Part shown: piece after piece, positions 16,236-29,543 of the stretch
Numbering within the stretch: position 1 is the first letter of the stretch
Layout: each line of letters opens with the position of its first letter
Notes under the pieces: model-generated
The model's input: only the letters and a program-made list of their open reading frames with translations
Databases searched by the model: none
Told to the model about the DNA's origin: nothing
Program-made: the position numbers and the translations under genes
Assembly (NCBI RefSeq): GCF_025980345.1
Contig: NZ_JAPDUI010000002.1
Coordinates: forward strand, 1-64,000
Reading direction: 5' to 3'
Origin: Arenimonas sp. GDDSR-1
Lineage (GTDB): Bacteria; Pseudomonadota; Gammaproteobacteria; Xanthomonadales; Xanthomonadaceae
Length of the DNA stretch: 64,000 bases

Positions 16236-18902
16236 ATGACACAGATGACGTCGCGCTCGAGTGCGCAAATCCGCCAGGACTTTCTGGATTTCTTTGCCGG
16301 CAAAGGCCACACCGTCGTTCCCAGCAGCCCTCTGGTTCCGGGCAATGATCCGACCCTGCTGTTCACCAATGCCGGCATGGTGCAGTTCAAGGATGTCTTC
16401 CTCGGTGCCGAGAAACGCAGTTATAGCCGCGCCGTAAGCTCGCAACGCTGCGTCCGCGCGGGCGGCAAACACAACGACCTCGATCAGGTCGGTTACACCG
16501 CACGCCACCATACCTTCTTCGAAATGCTGGGCAACTTCAGTTTCGGCGATTATTTCAAGAAAGACGCGATTCAGTATGCCTGGGAGCTTCTGACCGAAGT
16601 CTGGAAGTTGCCCAAAGACAGGCTTCTGGTGACCATCTACCACACCGATGACGAAGCATTCGACATCTGGCATAGCCAGATCGGGCTGCCGGAATCACGC
16701 ATCATCCGCATCGGTGACAACAAAGGCGCCCCGTTTGCCTCCGACAACTTCTGGCAGATGGCCGATACCGGACCCTGCGGGCCGTGTACTGAAATCTTCT
16801 TCGATCACGGTGAGCACATCGCCGGCGGCCCGCCCGGATCCCCGGATGAGGATGGCGACCGCTTCATCGAAATCTGGAACAACGTGTTCATGCAGTTCGA
16901 CCGCCAGCCCGATGGTTCCCTGTTGCCGCTGCCGGCGCCGTGCGTCGATACCGGCATGGGTCTGGAACGTATCGCCGCGGTGCTGCAACACGTCCACAGC
17001 AACTACGAAATCGATCTGTTCGATCACCTGATCCGTTCGGCGGCCGTCTTGACCGGTACCGATGATCTCGGCAATAAATCGCTGCGGGTGATCGCCGACC
17101 ACATCCGTGCCTGCAGCTTCCTGATTGTCGATGGCGTCATGCCTTCCAATGAGGGGCGCGGCTATGTGCTGCGCCGCATCATCCGCCGTGCCGTCCGCCA
17201 TATCTGGAAGCTCGGTGCGCTGCGCCCGGATGGCCTGTTCTGGCGCATGCTGCAGCCGCTTTCCGAGAAAATGGCCGGCGCCTATCCCGAGCTGGAAAGC
17301 AAACGGGCCTTGATCGAGCAGGCGCTGAAAGCTGAAGAAGCCGCCTTCGCGACCACGCTTGATGCCGGCATGCTCCGGCTGGACGGCATGTTGGCCGCAG
17401 GCGGTCCGGCGGTCACCGGCGAGCAGCTGTTCCTGCTGCACGATACCTTTGGTTGCCCGCCCGATCTGGTCATCGACATTCTGCGTGAACGCGATCTGGA
17501 GCCTGCGCAGGATGCACTGGCGCAATACGAAGCCTTGATGGAGCAGCAGCGCGAACGGGCCCGCGGCGCCAGTAAATTCGCCGGAACGACCGGACTGCCC
17601 GCAGAGCTTGTCGCCACCCTGCATGCTACCGAGTTCAAAGGCTACGAAAAGCTCGAATGCGACGGTTGTCGGGTCGTTGCCGTGCTGCGTGACGGTCAAC
17701 CGGTCCCCGCACTCGAGTCCGGCCAGCGCGGCATCGTCCTGCTCGACCGCACCCCGTTTTATGCCGAGTCCGGCGGCCAGGTCGGCGATGCCGGCGTGCT
17801 GTGCTCAGCGGATGGCGTTCATTTCAGGGTAGAAGACACCCAGAAACTATCCGCCATATTCCATGCCCATGTCGGCGTGCTGGACAGTGGCCGAATCGCT
17901 ACCGGAGACAAAATCTCCGCCCGCGTCGATGCGGCGCGCCGCCAGGCCACGGTCATCAACCACTCGGCGACCCATCTGCTGCATGCGGCGCTGCGCAGCG
18001 TTCTGGGCGATCATGTCAGCCAGAAGGGCTCGCTGGTCAGTCCGGAACGCACCCGTTTCGACTTCTCGCATTTCCAGGCCGTTACCCCCGAGCAGCTGCA
18101 GCGCATCGAAGAAATGGTCAATAGCGAAATCCGCCGCAATGCCGAGGCCGAAGTCCATCACATGGGCATGCAGGAAGCCCTCGATTTCGGAGCCATGGCG
18201 CTGTTCGGCGAAAAATACGGCGAGCGCGTTCGTGTTCTGCGCATGGGAGATTTCTCCACGGAGCTGTGCGGCGGCACCCATGTGCATCGCACCGGCGATA
18301 TCGGCGTGTTCAAGATCCTGTCCGAAGCCGGCGTTGCCGCCGGCGTTCGCCGCATCGAGGCCACCACCGGCGCCAATGCCGTTGCTGCGTTCAAACACAG
18401 CGAGTCGGTCCTGCATAGGGCTTCGGAGCTGATCGGTGCCCGCGGTCATGATGTGCTGGACAAACTGGCACAGCTGCTCGAACGCCAGAAGAAACTCGAG
18501 CAGGCGCTGGAGGCGTTCAAAGCCAAGGCCGCTTCCGGCCAGAGTGCCGACATGGCCGCAAAGGCGACCGACATTGCCGGAATCAAGCTGGTCAAGCTCC
18601 GCATTGAGGGGGGTGACCCCAAGACGCTGCGGGAACTGGTCGACAATCTGAAGGTCCAACTTCCGGATTCGGTCATTGTTTTGGCCGCCGCGCAGGACGG
18701 TAAAGCCTCCCTGGTCGCTGGCGTACAGGGCAAAGCGCAGGCCAAACTGAAAGCCGGAGATGTGCTGGCGCACATCGCCGCCCAGATCGGCGGCAAAGGC
18801 GGCGGCAGGGCGGATTTCGCGCAAGGCGGCGGCGAGGATGGTCCGGCCTTGGTCAAGGCCATGGCCGAGCTGGATGATTGGTTGGCCGGGCGTCTGGCCT
18901 GA
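16236..18902 (+). CDS. alaS: Alanine-tRNA ligase
   Basis: AlaRS charges tRNA-Ala and edits mischarged Ser and Gly. The 888-residue protein has the class II catalytic core (about 1-450), the editing domain with zinc-binding HSATHLLH and CGGTH motifs, and a C-terminal C-Ala domain (about 730-888). ATG 16236 is six bases after AGG and is preferred to a TTG at 16230. The recA-recX-alaS-csrA order is conserved in many gammaproteobacteria, as in E. coli. Confidence 0.98.
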   Translation: MTQMTSRSSAQIRQDFLDFFAGKGHTVVPSSPLVPGNDPTLLFTNAGMVQFKDVFLGAEKRSYSRAVSSQRCVRAGGKHNDLDQVGYTARHHTFFEMLGNFSFGDYFKKDAIQYAWELLTEVWKLPKDRLLVTIYHTDDEAFDIWHSQIGLPESRIIRIGDNKGAPFASDNFWQMADTGPCGPCTEIFFDHGEHIAGGPPGSPDEDGDRFIEIWNNVFMQFDRQPDGSLLPLPAPCVDTGMGLERIAAVLQHVHSNYEIDLFDHLIRSAAVLTGTDDLGNKSLRVIADHIRACSFLIVDGVMPSNEGRGYVLRRIIRRAVRHIWKLGALRPDGLFWRMLQPLSEKMAGAYPELESKRALIEQALKAEEAAFATTLDAGMLRLDGMLAAGGPAVTGEQLFLLHDTFGCPPDLVIDILRERDLEPAQDALAQYEALMEQQRERARGASKFAGTTGLPAELVATLHATEFKGYEKLECDGCRVVAVLRDGQPVPALESGQRGIVLLDRTPFYAESGGQVGDAGVLCSADGVHFRVEDTQKLSAIFHAHVGVLDSGRIATGDKISARVDAARRQATVINHSATHLLHAALRSVLGDHVSQKGSLVSPERTRFDFSHFQAVTPEQLQRIEEMVNSEIRRNAEAEVHHMGMQEALDFGAMALFGEKYGERVRVLRMGDFSTELCGGTHVHRTGDIGVFKILSEAGVAAGVRRIEATTGANAVAAFKHSESVLHRASELIGARGHDVLDKLAQLLERQKKLEQALEAFKAKAASGQSADMAAKATDIAGIKLVKLRIEGGDPKTLRELVDNLKVQLPDSVIVLAAAQDGKASLVAGVQGKAQAKLKAGDVLAHIAAQIGGKGGGRADFAQGGGEDGPALVKAMAELDDWLAGRLA

Positions 18903-18984
18903 GCCTATTTGCCCTCGGCCCGAATGTGGTCTAGGATTTGCTGGCAATGATGGAAAATAGCAGTACCGAAAAAGGAGTGCGCCC

Positions 18985-19179
18985 ATGTTAATCCTGACCC
19001 GACGTGTCGGAGAAACGCTGATGATCGGTGATGAAATCACCGTGACCGTACTCGGCGTGAAGGGCAATCAGGTCCGATTGGGCATCACCGCGCCCAAGGA
19101 TGTCGGCGTCCATCGGGAAGAGATTTACCAGAAAATCGGCAGGGATTCCGCGGAAAACGCCGAACCCAAAGCAGATTGA
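18985..19179 (+). CDS. csrA: Carbon storage regulator CsrA (RsmA)
   Basis: CsrA is a small dimeric protein that binds GGA motifs in mRNA leaders and alters translation and stability; in xanthomonads it affects virulence, motility and biofilm formation. The 64-residue product starts [15 protein letters not shown] and keeps the RNA-contacting residues Leu4, Arg6 and Arg44 (in VHREEIY). A strong AAAGGAG Shine-Dalgarno precedes the ATG by a few bases. It follows alaS, as in most gammaproteobacteria. Confidence 0.97.
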   Translation: MLILTRRVGETLMIGDEITVTVLGVKGNQVRLGITAPKDVGVHREEIYQKIGRDSAENAEPKAD

Positions 19180-19245
19180 GGTTTACCGGACCGGCCAAAA
19201 GCCGTATCATGGTCAGCCTGTAGCGGTTCCGCCGTTTCAGACCCC

Positions 19246-19338
19246 GGAGAGATGCCCGAGAGGCTGAAGGGGCTCCCCTGCTAAGGGAGTATAGGGTCAA
19301 AAGCCTTATCGAGGGTTCGAATCCCTCTCTCTCCGCCA
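19246..19338 (+). tRNA. tRNA-Ser (anticodon GCU)
   Basis: The acceptor stem GGAGAGA pairs with TCTCTCC, followed by G and an encoded CCA. The anticodon loop CTGCTAA gives GCU, reading AGC and AGU. A long variable arm marks it as class II. A terminator follows at 19350. Confidence 0.97.
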
Positions 19339-19349
19339 CCTTCCAAAAG

Positions 19350-19372
19350 CCACCCCTGCGGGTGGTTTTTTT
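19350..19372 (+). terminator. Intrinsic terminator after tRNA-Ser
   Basis: CCACCC (19350-19355) pairs with GGGTGG (19360-19365) over a 4-base loop, followed by seven T residues. Confidence 0.85.
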
Positions 19373-19450
19373 ATTGGCGTTCACATCGCCTCGGCAACCT
19401 GCCGCGCCAACGGCGGTATGATGGTTCATCTGCATTTGATGGGCCAGAGC

Positions 19451-21220
19451 ATGCCGTTCCCGGACACCAACCGCCGCCGTTTCGTTCAAGGTCTTGCTGC
19501 CGGCGGCATCGTTACCGGTCTGGGTGCGTGGCCGGCAGTTACGCATGCTGCGACCTCGGGCCCGGTCCTGCGAAGCAGCGATCTGCATTTGCGCATCGGC
19601 GAGCAACCGGTCAACTTTACCGGCAAGGCCCGGACTGCAGTCACCGTCAACGGCCGTCTGCCGGCTCCCGAAATACGCTGGCGGGAAGGCGATACCGTGA
19701 CCGTGCGCGTCGATAATCTGCTGCCGCGCGGATCCCTGTTCGGCGACACCACTTCGATCCACTGGCACGGCATCCTGTTGCCGGCCAACATGGACGGCGT
19801 GCCGGGCATGAGCTTCGACGGCATCCGCCGCGGCGAGTCCTGGCTATACCGTTTCCAGCTCCGGCAATCCGGAACCTATTGGTATCACAGCCATTCCGGA
19901 TTCCAGGAACAGGCCGGTCTTTACGGCGCGCTCATCGTCGAGCCGCGCGAGCCGGAACCCTTCAAATACGACCGCGACTACACGGTTCTGCTCAGCGATT
20001 GGACCGACTTGTCGCCGGCGGACCTGTATGCCCGGCTGAAGAAGATGTCGAGTTACGACAACTACGGAAAGCGCTCGGTGTCGGACTTCCTGCGTGATGC
20101 CGAGAACAAAGGGCTGGCGGAAACATTGGATGACCGCGGGGCCTGGGGTCGCATGCGGATGACGCCGACTGATCTGTCGGACGTCAATGCCAATACTTAC
20201 ACCTACCTGATGAACGGAACCACGGCATTGGGCAATTGGACCGGCCTGTTCCGTCCGGGCGAAAAAGTCCGCCTGCGCTTCATCAATGGCGCGGCGATGA
20301 CCTATTTCGACGTCCGCATCCCGGGCCTGAAGATGACCGTGGTCGCCGCCGACGGCCAGAACGTGCATCCGGTCACGGTCGACGAGTTCCGCATCGCGGC
20401 GGCGGAAACCTTCGACGTCATCGTCGAGCCCGCGGGGCAGGACGCGTTTACCGTTTTCGCCCAGGACATGGGCCGGACCGGCTACGTCAGCGGCACCTTG
20501 GCGGTTCGCGAGGGACTGCGAGCACCGATTCCGGGGCTTGATCCGCGTGTGATCCTCAGCATGGACGACATGGGGCACGGCGGAATGGATCATTCTTCGC
20601 ATGGAACATCGGCAAAACCGGATACCTCTGCAGCCACGGATCACAGCGGCCACGATATGGCCGCAATGCCGGGCATGGATCACGGCGGCACGGCGATGCA
20701 AAAACACCCCGACAGTGAAGCGGGCAATCCTCTGGTCGATATGCAGACCATGGCGCCGGTACCGAAGCTGGATGACCCGGGCATCGGCCTTCGCGGCAAC
20801 GGCCGGCGCGTGCTTTCCTATGCCGATCTGCACAGCGGTTTTGACGATCCCGACGGCCGCTGGCCGAAGCGCGAGATCGAATTGCACCTGACCGGACACA
20901 TGGAAAAATTCGCCTGGTCCTTCGACGGCATTCCTTTCGCCGGTGCCGAGCCCTTGAAGCTCAACTATGGCGAGCGCGTGCGCATCGTACTGGTCAACGA
21001 CACCATGATGACGCATCCGATCCACCTGCATGGTCTGTGGAGCGATCTGGAGGATGACAAGGGCGCCTTCATGGTGCGCAAGCACACCATCGATATGCCG
21101 CCGGGCAGCAAGCGCAGCTACCGCGTGCGTGCCGATGCGCTGGGCCGCTGGGCCTACCACTGCCATCTGCTGTACCACATGGAATCGGGCATGATGCGCG
21201 AAGTGCAGGTGGTCGAGTGA
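19451..21220 (+). CDS. copA: Periplasmic multicopper oxidase, CopA/PcoA copper-resistance family
   Basis: CopA oxidises Cu(I) in the periplasm and sequesters copper. A twin-arginine signal (NRRRFVQGLAAGG) shows export in folded form. Four copper motifs of multicopper oxidases are present: HWHG, WYHSH, HPIHLHG and HCHLLYH. A Met/His-rich insert (with MDDMGHGGMDHSS and MPGMDHGG) about two thirds along is the extra copper-binding region of this family. ATG 19451 gives the usual short n-region; in-frame ATGs at 19418, 19421 and 19439 are alternatives and none has a clear ribosome binding site. The copB-like gene overlaps its stop by four bases. Confidence 0.93.
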   Translation: MPFPDTNRRRFVQGLAAGGIVTGLGAWPAVTHAATSGPVLRSSDLHLRIGEQPVNFTGKARTAVTVNGRLPAPEIRWREGDTVTVRVDNLLPRGSLFGDTTSIHWHGILLPANMDGVPGMSFDGIRRGESWLYRFQLRQSGTYWYHSHSGFQEQAGLYGALIVEPREPEPFKYDRDYTVLLSDWTDLSPADLYARLKKMSSYDNYGKRSVSDFLRDAENKGLAETLDDRGAWGRMRMTPTDLSDVNANTYTYLMNGTTALGNWTGLFRPGEKVRLRFINGAAMTYFDVRIPGLKMTVVAADGQNVHPVTVDEFRIAAAETFDVIVEPAGQDAFTVFAQDMGRTGYVSGTLAVREGLRAPIPGLDPRVILSMDDMGHGGMDHSSHGTSAKPDTSAATDHSGHDMAAMPGMDHGGTAMQKHPDSEAGNPLVDMQTMAPVPKLDDPGIGLRGNGRRVLSYADLHSGFDDPDGRWPKREIELHLTGHMEKFAWSFDGIPFAGAEPLKLNYGERVRIVLVNDTMMTHPIHLHGLWSDLEDDKGAFMVRKHTIDMPPGSKRSYRVRADALGRWAYHCHLLYHMESGMMREVQVVE

Positions 21221-22029
21221 AAGGTTTGATATTCGGTCTTTGCATCGCGTGCGCTCTACCGGTTCTGGCGCAGGAATCGGGCGAGAAAGCCGTGGATGAT
21301 TTCTGGAACATGGAAACCCCGAAAACGCCGATTCCGCCGGTGACCGAAGCGGACCGGGCCGCGGCCTTTCCGCCCTTGGCGCATGACCATGCGCATGCCC
21401 CGCAGTGGCAAAGCAAAGTGCTGATGGAACGGCTCGAATTCTGGGATGCCGACCCCGGCACCGGTCTGGCCTGGGAAGGCAAGGCCTGGATCGGATCCGA
21501 TATCAATCGGCTCTGGCTTCGGAGCGCCGGAGAGCGCGTTGCCGGCGAGACCGAAGCCGCCGATATTGAACTGCTTTACGGGCGTGCGGTTTCTGCCTGG
21601 TGGGATGCCGTGGTCGGCGTGCGCCACGACCTCGACCCCGGCCCATCCCAGGACTTTCTGGCCATTGGTGTGATCGGTCTCGCGCCCTACAAGTTCGAGG
21701 TCGAGGCCACGGCCTACTTGGGGCAGGGTGGACAGAGCGGCCTGCGCCTGGGTGCCGAGTACGAGACCATTCTGAGCCGCCGCTGGATGCTGCAACCTTC
21801 GCTTGAGGCCGAGTTTTACGGCCAATCCGATCCGCAGCGCGGTGTTGGCGACGGCCTGAATACGCTCGAGGCGGGGTTGCGCCTGCGTTATGAAATCAGC
21901 CGGAAGTTCGCGCCCTATGTCGGTTGGAGTCATGTACGCCATTTCGGTGAAAGTGCCGAGTGGCGGCGTCTGGCCGGTGAGTCGACCCGTGAAAACCAGC
22001 TCGTGCTCGGCCTGAGAGTGTGGTTTTGA
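21217..22029 (+). CDS. copB: Outer-membrane copper-resistance protein, CopB/PcoB family
   Basis: CopB-type proteins are outer-membrane beta-barrels that bind or export copper together with CopA. A signal peptide covers about residues 1-19 (cleavage near VLAQ). A His-rich segment (LAHDHAHAPQW) follows, and the rest alternates as an amphipathic barrel ending in the terminal Phe of LVLGLRVWF, an outer-membrane insertion signal. The start is GTG at 21217, overlapping the copA stop (GTGA). No copper-responsive regulator (CopL or CopRS) is visible next to the pair. Confidence 0.92.
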   Translation: MKGLIFGLCIACALPVLAQESGEKAVDDFWNMETPKTPIPPVTEADRAAAFPPLAHDHAHAPQWQSKVLMERLEFWDADPGTGLAWEGKAWIGSDINRLWLRSAGERVAGETEAADIELLYGRAVSAWWDAVVGVRHDLDPGPSQDFLAIGVIGLAPYKFEVEATAYLGQGGQSGLRLGAEYETILSRRWMLQPSLEAEFYGQSDPQRGVGDGLNTLEAGLRLRYEISRKFAPYVGWSHVRHFGESAEWRRLAGESTRENQLVLGLRVWF

Positions 22030-22126
22030 GGGCAATCGGGTCGATTTTGGGCCTTAACCGCCGATGACTTGCCGCAAATGGCGGTTGACGGCAAAGCCGC
22101 TTTCATTCATAATTTCATCCCTCAGC

Positions 22127-22203
22127 GCGCCCGTAGCTCAGCTGGATAGAGCAACAGGCTACGAACTTGTAGGTCGGGAGTTCGAATCTCTCCGGGCGCG
22201 CCA
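22127..22203 (+). tRNA. tRNA-Arg (anticodon ACG)
   Basis: Acceptor stem GCGCCCG / CGGGCGC with an encoded GCCA end. The anticodon loop CTACGAA gives ACG, which is read as ICG after A34 deamination. First of five clustered tRNAs. Confidence 0.96.
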
Positions 22204-22221
22204 TTTTTTTCAACAGCCCGT

Positions 22222-22298
<77 letters not shown>

Positions 22299-22354
22299 AC
22301 TGATGCACGAAAAGGCTTCCCTGAAATCCCGTCGTGGTGCAGAATCCCCTTTGA

Positions 22355-22431
22355 GCGCCTGTAGCTCAACTGGATAGAGCAACGGACTTCTACTCCGTTG
22401 GTTGGGGGTTCGAGTCCCTCCGGGCGCGCCA
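22355..22431 (+). tRNA. tRNA-Arg (anticodon UCU)
   Basis: Acceptor stem GCGCCTG / CGGGCGC with one T-G pair and an encoded GCCA end. The loop CTTCTAC gives UCU, reading the rare Arg codons AGA and AGG. Confidence 0.96.
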
Positions 22432-22443
22432 GTTTCTCCAGTG

Positions 22444-22520
22444 GTGGATGTAGCTCAGTTGGTTAGAGCATCGGATTGTGATTCCGAGGGTCGCGGGTTC
22501 AAATCCCGTCTTCCACCCCA
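22444..22520 (+). tRNA. tRNA-His (anticodon GUG)
   Basis: The loop TTGTGAT gives GUG. The acceptor stem GTGGATG / CTTCCAC has a T-T mismatch at its sixth pair. The G at 22443 can pair with discriminator C73 as the extra G-1 required by HisRS, so the mature 5' end is probably 22443. Confidence 0.95.
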
Positions 22521-22646
22521 GTTCAAATTACGGCATAATAGCGGCAGTCCGTTGTTGTAACGAAACGGCGCCGGTCTGCGCTTTGCGAGTCCCTGTCTTC
22601 AGGGGGTGTGAAGCCGTCTTGCGTCCGAATCATCTGCTCGGTCCAT

Positions 22647-22731
22647 GCGAAAGTGGCGGAATTGGTAGACGCCCTGGATTTAGGTTCCAGTGGGGTAACC
22701 CGTGAGAGTTCGAGTCTCTCCTTTCGCACCA
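22647..22731 (+). tRNA. tRNA-Leu (anticodon UAG)
   Basis: Class II tRNA with a long variable arm. Acceptor stem GCGAAAG / CTTTCGC, ACCA end. The loop TTTAGGT gives UAG, reading CUA and related codons. The 126-base gap before it holds a CATAAT element and no gene that I can support. Confidence 0.96.
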
Positions 22732-22761
22732 TCTGCATGGAAGGGTGCTTCAGTCGTCAAG

Positions 22762-22789
22762 CCCGCTTTCCGCGGGTTTTTCATTTTTA
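22762..22789 (+). terminator. Intrinsic terminator after the tRNA array
   Basis: CCCGC (22762-22766) pairs with GCGGG (22772-22776) and is followed by TTTTTCATTTTT. Confidence 0.8.
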
Positions 22790-22817
22790 GCTGCGCAATG
22801 CGCATGTAGGAGTTGCA

Positions 22818-24116
22818 ATGCAAATTTCAGTCGAAAACACCAGTACGCTCGAACGCCGCATGACGGTGTCCATCCCCTCCGATCGCCTGTCCTCGGTTAT
22901 CGATGGCCGGCTGCGCGATATGGCCAGCAAAGCCAACCTGAAAGGTTTCCGCAAAGGCAAAGTCCCGACCAAGGTGATCGAACAGCGTTTCGGCCCGCAG
23001 GTCCGTTCAGAAGCCTTCGGTGAACTGATCCGCGCCAGTTTCGACCAGGCCGTGCGTCAGGAAAACGTCCGCATCGCCGGCCAGCCGAGCATCGAAGCCG
23101 AGCCGACTGAAGCCGAAAATGAAATCCGCTATACCGCAACCTTCGAAATCGTCCCCGATTTCGGCACCATCGACGTCACCCAGCTGCAGATCACCCGCGT
23201 CCAGGCCAAGGTCGCCGATGCCGACATCGACCACATGATTGACACCCTGCGCCAGCAGCGCCGTACCTGGGAGCCGGTCAGCCGCGCCGCCCAAGTCGGT
23301 GATCTGGTGGCCGTGGAAACCTTCGCCAGCACCGCCGCGGCACGCGTGCCGGAAGTGGGTACCGAGAAGGGCGCTACCGTGATCGGTTCGGGCGTGATGT
23401 TCCCGGAACTGGAAGCCCAGCTTTCGGGCATGACCGCCGGTGACGAGCGTTCCGTGGAAATCACTTTCCCGGCCGACTGGCGCGTTCCGGCACTGGCCGG
23501 CCAGGCCGCCAAAGTCACCATCAAGGCCACCCAGGTGTCCGAACCGCGCATTCCGGAAGCCGACGAGGCCTTCGTCAAGAGCTTCGGCGTCAAGAGCGGC
23601 AAGCTGGAAGTGTTCCGCAATGAAGTGCGCGCCAATCTTGAGCGTGAACTGAAAGGCATGCTGATGAGCCGCCTTCGTGCGGAAGTGGCCCAGAAACTGG
23701 TCGCCGCCTACAGCCACGTCGAACTGCCGGCCAAGATGATTGAGCAGGAAGCCCGCAAATTGGCCGCCAATGCCCAGGAACAGGCCCGTCAGCAGGGTCA
23801 GGCCGATGCGGTCTATCCGTTCGACCAGTTCATGGTGCCGGCCCGTAACCGCACCGCCGCCGGCCTGTTGGTCGGTGAAATCGCGCGTCAGAATGCCCTG
23901 CAGCTGGATTTCAACCGCGTCAAGGAAACCCTGTCGCTGATCGCCTCGACCTACGAAGAGCCGAAACAGGTCATTGAATTGTACCGAAACGACCCCAACT
24001 TAATGTCAGGGCTGCAAAACCGCGTGATGGAAGAGCAGGTCATCGATTGGGTTGCCGAGCGCGCACAATCGACCGACCAGGAACTTTCCTTTACCGAAGC
24101 GATGCGTCCGGTTTAA
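22818..24116 (+). CDS. tig: Trigger factor, ribosome-associated chaperone
   Basis: Trigger factor binds L23 at the tunnel exit and shields nascent chains. The 432-residue protein has the N-terminal ribosome-binding domain with the signature GFRKGKVP (residues about 43-50), a central FKBP-like peptidyl-prolyl isomerase domain (about 150-240) and a helical C-terminal substrate cradle. The isomerase domain lacks much of the usual FKBP loop chemistry, so it may act as chaperone only. The start MQISVENTSTLERR follows a GGAG sequence. clpP starts 36 bases downstream, the classic tig-clpP-clpX-lon order. Confidence 0.97.
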   Translation: MQISVENTSTLERRMTVSIPSDRLSSVIDGRLRDMASKANLKGFRKGKVPTKVIEQRFGPQVRSEAFGELIRASFDQAVRQENVRIAGQPSIEAEPTEAENEIRYTATFEIVPDFGTIDVTQLQITRVQAKVADADIDHMIDTLRQQRRTWEPVSRAAQVGDLVAVETFASTAAARVPEVGTEKGATVIGSGVMFPELEAQLSGMTAGDERSVEITFPADWRVPALAGQAAKVTIKATQVSEPRIPEADEAFVKSFGVKSGKLEVFRNEVRANLERELKGMLMSRLRAEVAQKLVAAYSHVELPAKMIEQEARKLAANAQEQARQQGQADAVYPFDQFMVPARNRTAAGLLVGEIARQNALQLDFNRVKETLSLIASTYEEPKQVIELYRNDPNLMSGLQNRVMEEQVIDWVAERAQSTDQELSFTEAMRPV

Positions 24117-24152
24117 TCTACCCTGACCACTGCGCATTCGAAGGAGACCGCC

Positions 24153-24776
24153 ATGGCCGTTACCGAAGGACTCAACCTGATCCCCATGGTGGTCGAACAG
24201 ACCCCGCGCGGTGAACGCTCGTTCGACATCTACTCGCGCCTGCTGAAAGAGCGCGTCATTTTCCTGGTCGGCCCGATCGACGATTACGTGGCCAATGTCG
24301 TGGTCGCGCAGCTGCTGTTCCTCGAGGCCGACAACCCGGAAAAAGACATCAGTCTTTACATCAACTCGCCGGGCGGCGTTGTAACCGCCGGCCTGGCGAT
24401 TTACGACACCATGCGTTTCATCAAGCCGGATGTGTCCACCATCTGCGTCGGCCAGGCCTGTTCGATGGGCTCGTTTTTGCTGGCTGCCGGCACCAAGGGC
24501 AAGCGTTACATCCTGCCGAATTCGCGGGTGATGATTCACCAGCCGTCAGGCGGCACCCAGGGTCAGGCCAGCGATATTGCCATTCAGGCCAAAGAAATTC
24601 TCTATCTGCGTTCCCGCCTGAATGCCGAACTGGCCGCCAATACCGGCCAACCCATTGAAAAAATTGAGCTTGATGTCGAGCGCGATTACTTCATGGCCGC
24701 CGAAGAAGCCAAGGCCTACGGTGTGGTCGATTCCGTCATCGATCGGCGCCCTGCAGACAGCATCCAGCCGGCCTAA
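24153..24776 (+). CDS. clpP: ATP-dependent Clp protease proteolytic subunit ClpP
   Basis: ClpP forms the 14-subunit serine protease chamber that works with ClpX. The 207 residues carry the triad Ser104 (GQACSMGSF), His129 ([10 protein letters not shown]) and Asp178 (DVERDYF), with spacing identical to E. coli. A GAAGGAGA ribosome binding site precedes the ATG. An N-terminal propeptide is probably removed autocatalytically. clpX follows after a 77-base gap that contains a strong hairpin. Confidence 0.98.
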   Translation: MAVTEGLNLIPMVVEQTPRGERSFDIYSRLLKERVIFLVGPIDDYVANVVVAQLLFLEADNPEKDISLYINSPGGVVTAGLAIYDTMRFIKPDVSTICVGQACSMGSFLLAAGTKGKRYILPNSRVMIHQPSGGTQGQASDIAIQAKEILYLRSRLNAELAANTGQPIEKIELDVERDYFMAAEEAKAYGVVDSVIDRRPADSIQPA

Positions 24777-24796
24777 TCCCCATTCCCAGGTACTTT

Positions 24797-24828
24797 CACC
24801 CTGAGCCGCTTGTGATATGCTCAGGGTG
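24797..24828 (+). other. 10-bp hairpin in the clpP-clpX gap
   Basis: CACCCTGAGC (24797-24806) pairs perfectly with GCTCAGGGTG (24819-24828) across a 12-base loop. No T tract follows. TATGCT at 24816-24821 within it could be a -10 element for clpX. It may act as a processing or attenuating structure between the two genes. Confidence 0.45.
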
Positions 24829-24853
24829 AGTGTCCTTTGCCGAAATACAGACT

Positions 24854-26137
<1,284 letters not shown>

Positions 26138-26163
26138 CCGGCGTGTTGCCGGGGTAAACCGAA

Positions 26164-26191
26164 ACGGAGCCGGATCGGCTCCGTTTTTTTT
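26164..26191 (+). terminator. Intrinsic terminator after clpX
   Basis: ACGGAGCCG (26164-26172) pairs perfectly with CGGCTCCGT (26176-26184) and is followed by eight T residues. lon is therefore probably a separate transcription unit. Confidence 0.9.
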
Positions 26192-26267
26192 GTATAAAGG
26201 CACTTGCAAGACGCACGGAAAAGCCCCATAAAGGAAGCATGGCGGGCATTCCCGCGTTGGAGCTGAT

Positions 26268-28730
<2,463 letters not shown>

Positions 28731-28740
28731 GTTGCCATAA

Positions 28741-28775
28741 ACCCTGCAAAGCCTGCAAATAAAGGCTTGCAGGGT
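28741..28775. other. Hairpin downstream of lon
   Basis: ACCCTGCAA and GCC (28741-28753, with one bulged A) pair with GGCTTGCAGGGT (28764-28775). No T tract follows on either strand. It may protect the lon mRNA end or terminate weakly before the hupB promoter. Confidence 0.4.
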
Positions 28776-28776
28776 A

Positions 28777-28805
28777 TTGCACATCACAAGATTCACTGGT
28801 ATAAA
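28777..28805 (+). promoter_or_regulatory. Sigma70-type promoter for hupB
   Basis: TTGCAC (28777-28782) and TATAAA (28800-28805) are separated by exactly 17 bp. The predicted leader to hupB is about 110 bases and AT-rich. Confidence 0.7.
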
Positions 28806-28924
28806 TTGTTGCAACCGGGCTCTGGACCTTAATTTCAGTGCTTCGGCGATATGGTTAAGTTGCGGGACGACCTGGACTTAATTTCTACATTTTCGCGAAT
28901 AATCGCATTGGGAGATTTATAAAA

Positions 28925-29200
28925 ATGAATAAAGCTGACTTTGTTGCTGCCGTAGCCGAAAAGGCCGACCTGTCGAAAGCCGCCGCCGCCGGCGCCGTCG
29001 ATGCCGTCATCGAAGTGATCACCAAAGCCCTGAAAAAAGGCGATACCGTGACTCTCGTCGGCTTCGGTACCTTCTCGGTCCGTAAGCGCGCTGCCCGTCA
29101 AGGCCGCAACCCGCAAACCGGTGCCACCATCAAGATCAAAGCCTCCAAGAACCCGGGCTTCAAAGCCGGTAAAGCACTGAAAGACGCCGTCAACAAGTAA
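28925..29200 (+). CDS. hupB: DNA-binding protein HU-beta
   Basis: HU is the abundant nucleoid protein that bends DNA without sequence preference. The 91 residues begin [18 protein letters not shown] and hold the signature [21 protein letters not shown] with the conserved Pro of the DNA-intercalating arm. The protein is a normal length (90 in E. coli). It has its own promoter and sits between lon and ppiD as in E. coli, with two tRNA genes inserted before ppiD. Confidence 0.97.
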   Translation: MNKADFVAAVAEKADLSKAAAAGAVDAVIEVITKALKKGDTVTLVGFGTFSVRKRAARQGRNPQTGATIKIKASKNPGFKAGKALKDAVNK

Positions 29201-29271
29201 TCCGGCGTTATTTCCGCCGATTTCTGTTGTCTTACGGCGGTAAAATGGTGTATGCTACGCATCCTGCTTGA

Positions 29272-29346
29272 GGGTGCTTAGCTCAGCGGTAGAGCGTCTC
29301 CCTTACACGGAGAGGGTCGGGGGTTCGAAACCCTCAGCACCCACCA
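29272..29346 (+). tRNA. tRNA-Val (anticodon UAC)
   Basis: Acceptor stem GGGTGCT / AGCACCC with ACCA end. The loop CTTACAC gives UAC. Confidence 0.96.
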
Positions 29347-29366
29347 GCGCTTCAAGCAAATGAACT

Positions 29367-29443
29367 GGAGTGGTAGTTCAGTCGGTTAGAATATCGGCCT
29401 GTCACGCCGAGGGTCGCGGGTTCGAGTCCCGTCCACTCCGCCA
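29367..29443 (+). tRNA. tRNA-Asp (anticodon GUC)
   Basis: Acceptor stem GGAGTGG / CCACTCC with GCCA end. The loop CTGTCAC gives GUC. It lies 20 bases after tRNA-Val and shares its terminator. Confidence 0.96.
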
Positions 29444-29449
29444 CTGTTG

Positions 29450-29479
29450 AAAAGGCACCTTCGGGTGCCTTTTCTTTTT
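29450..29479 (+). terminator. Intrinsic terminator after tRNA-Val/tRNA-Asp
   Basis: GGCACC (29454-29459) and GGTGCC (29464-29469) close a stable TTCG tetraloop, flanked by A residues on the left and TTTTCTTTTT on the right. Confidence 0.9.
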
Positions 29480-29543
29480 CGTGCGTTCCGGGGCCAAAAG
29501 CTTCATAATAGTGGCCTTGCCCAATCCGGTCCTGCGCCCCGCC

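Noticed and set aside
19844-21178. Open frame of about 440 codons antisense to copA
   Set aside because: All copper motifs of the plus strand are intact and the antisense product has no features.
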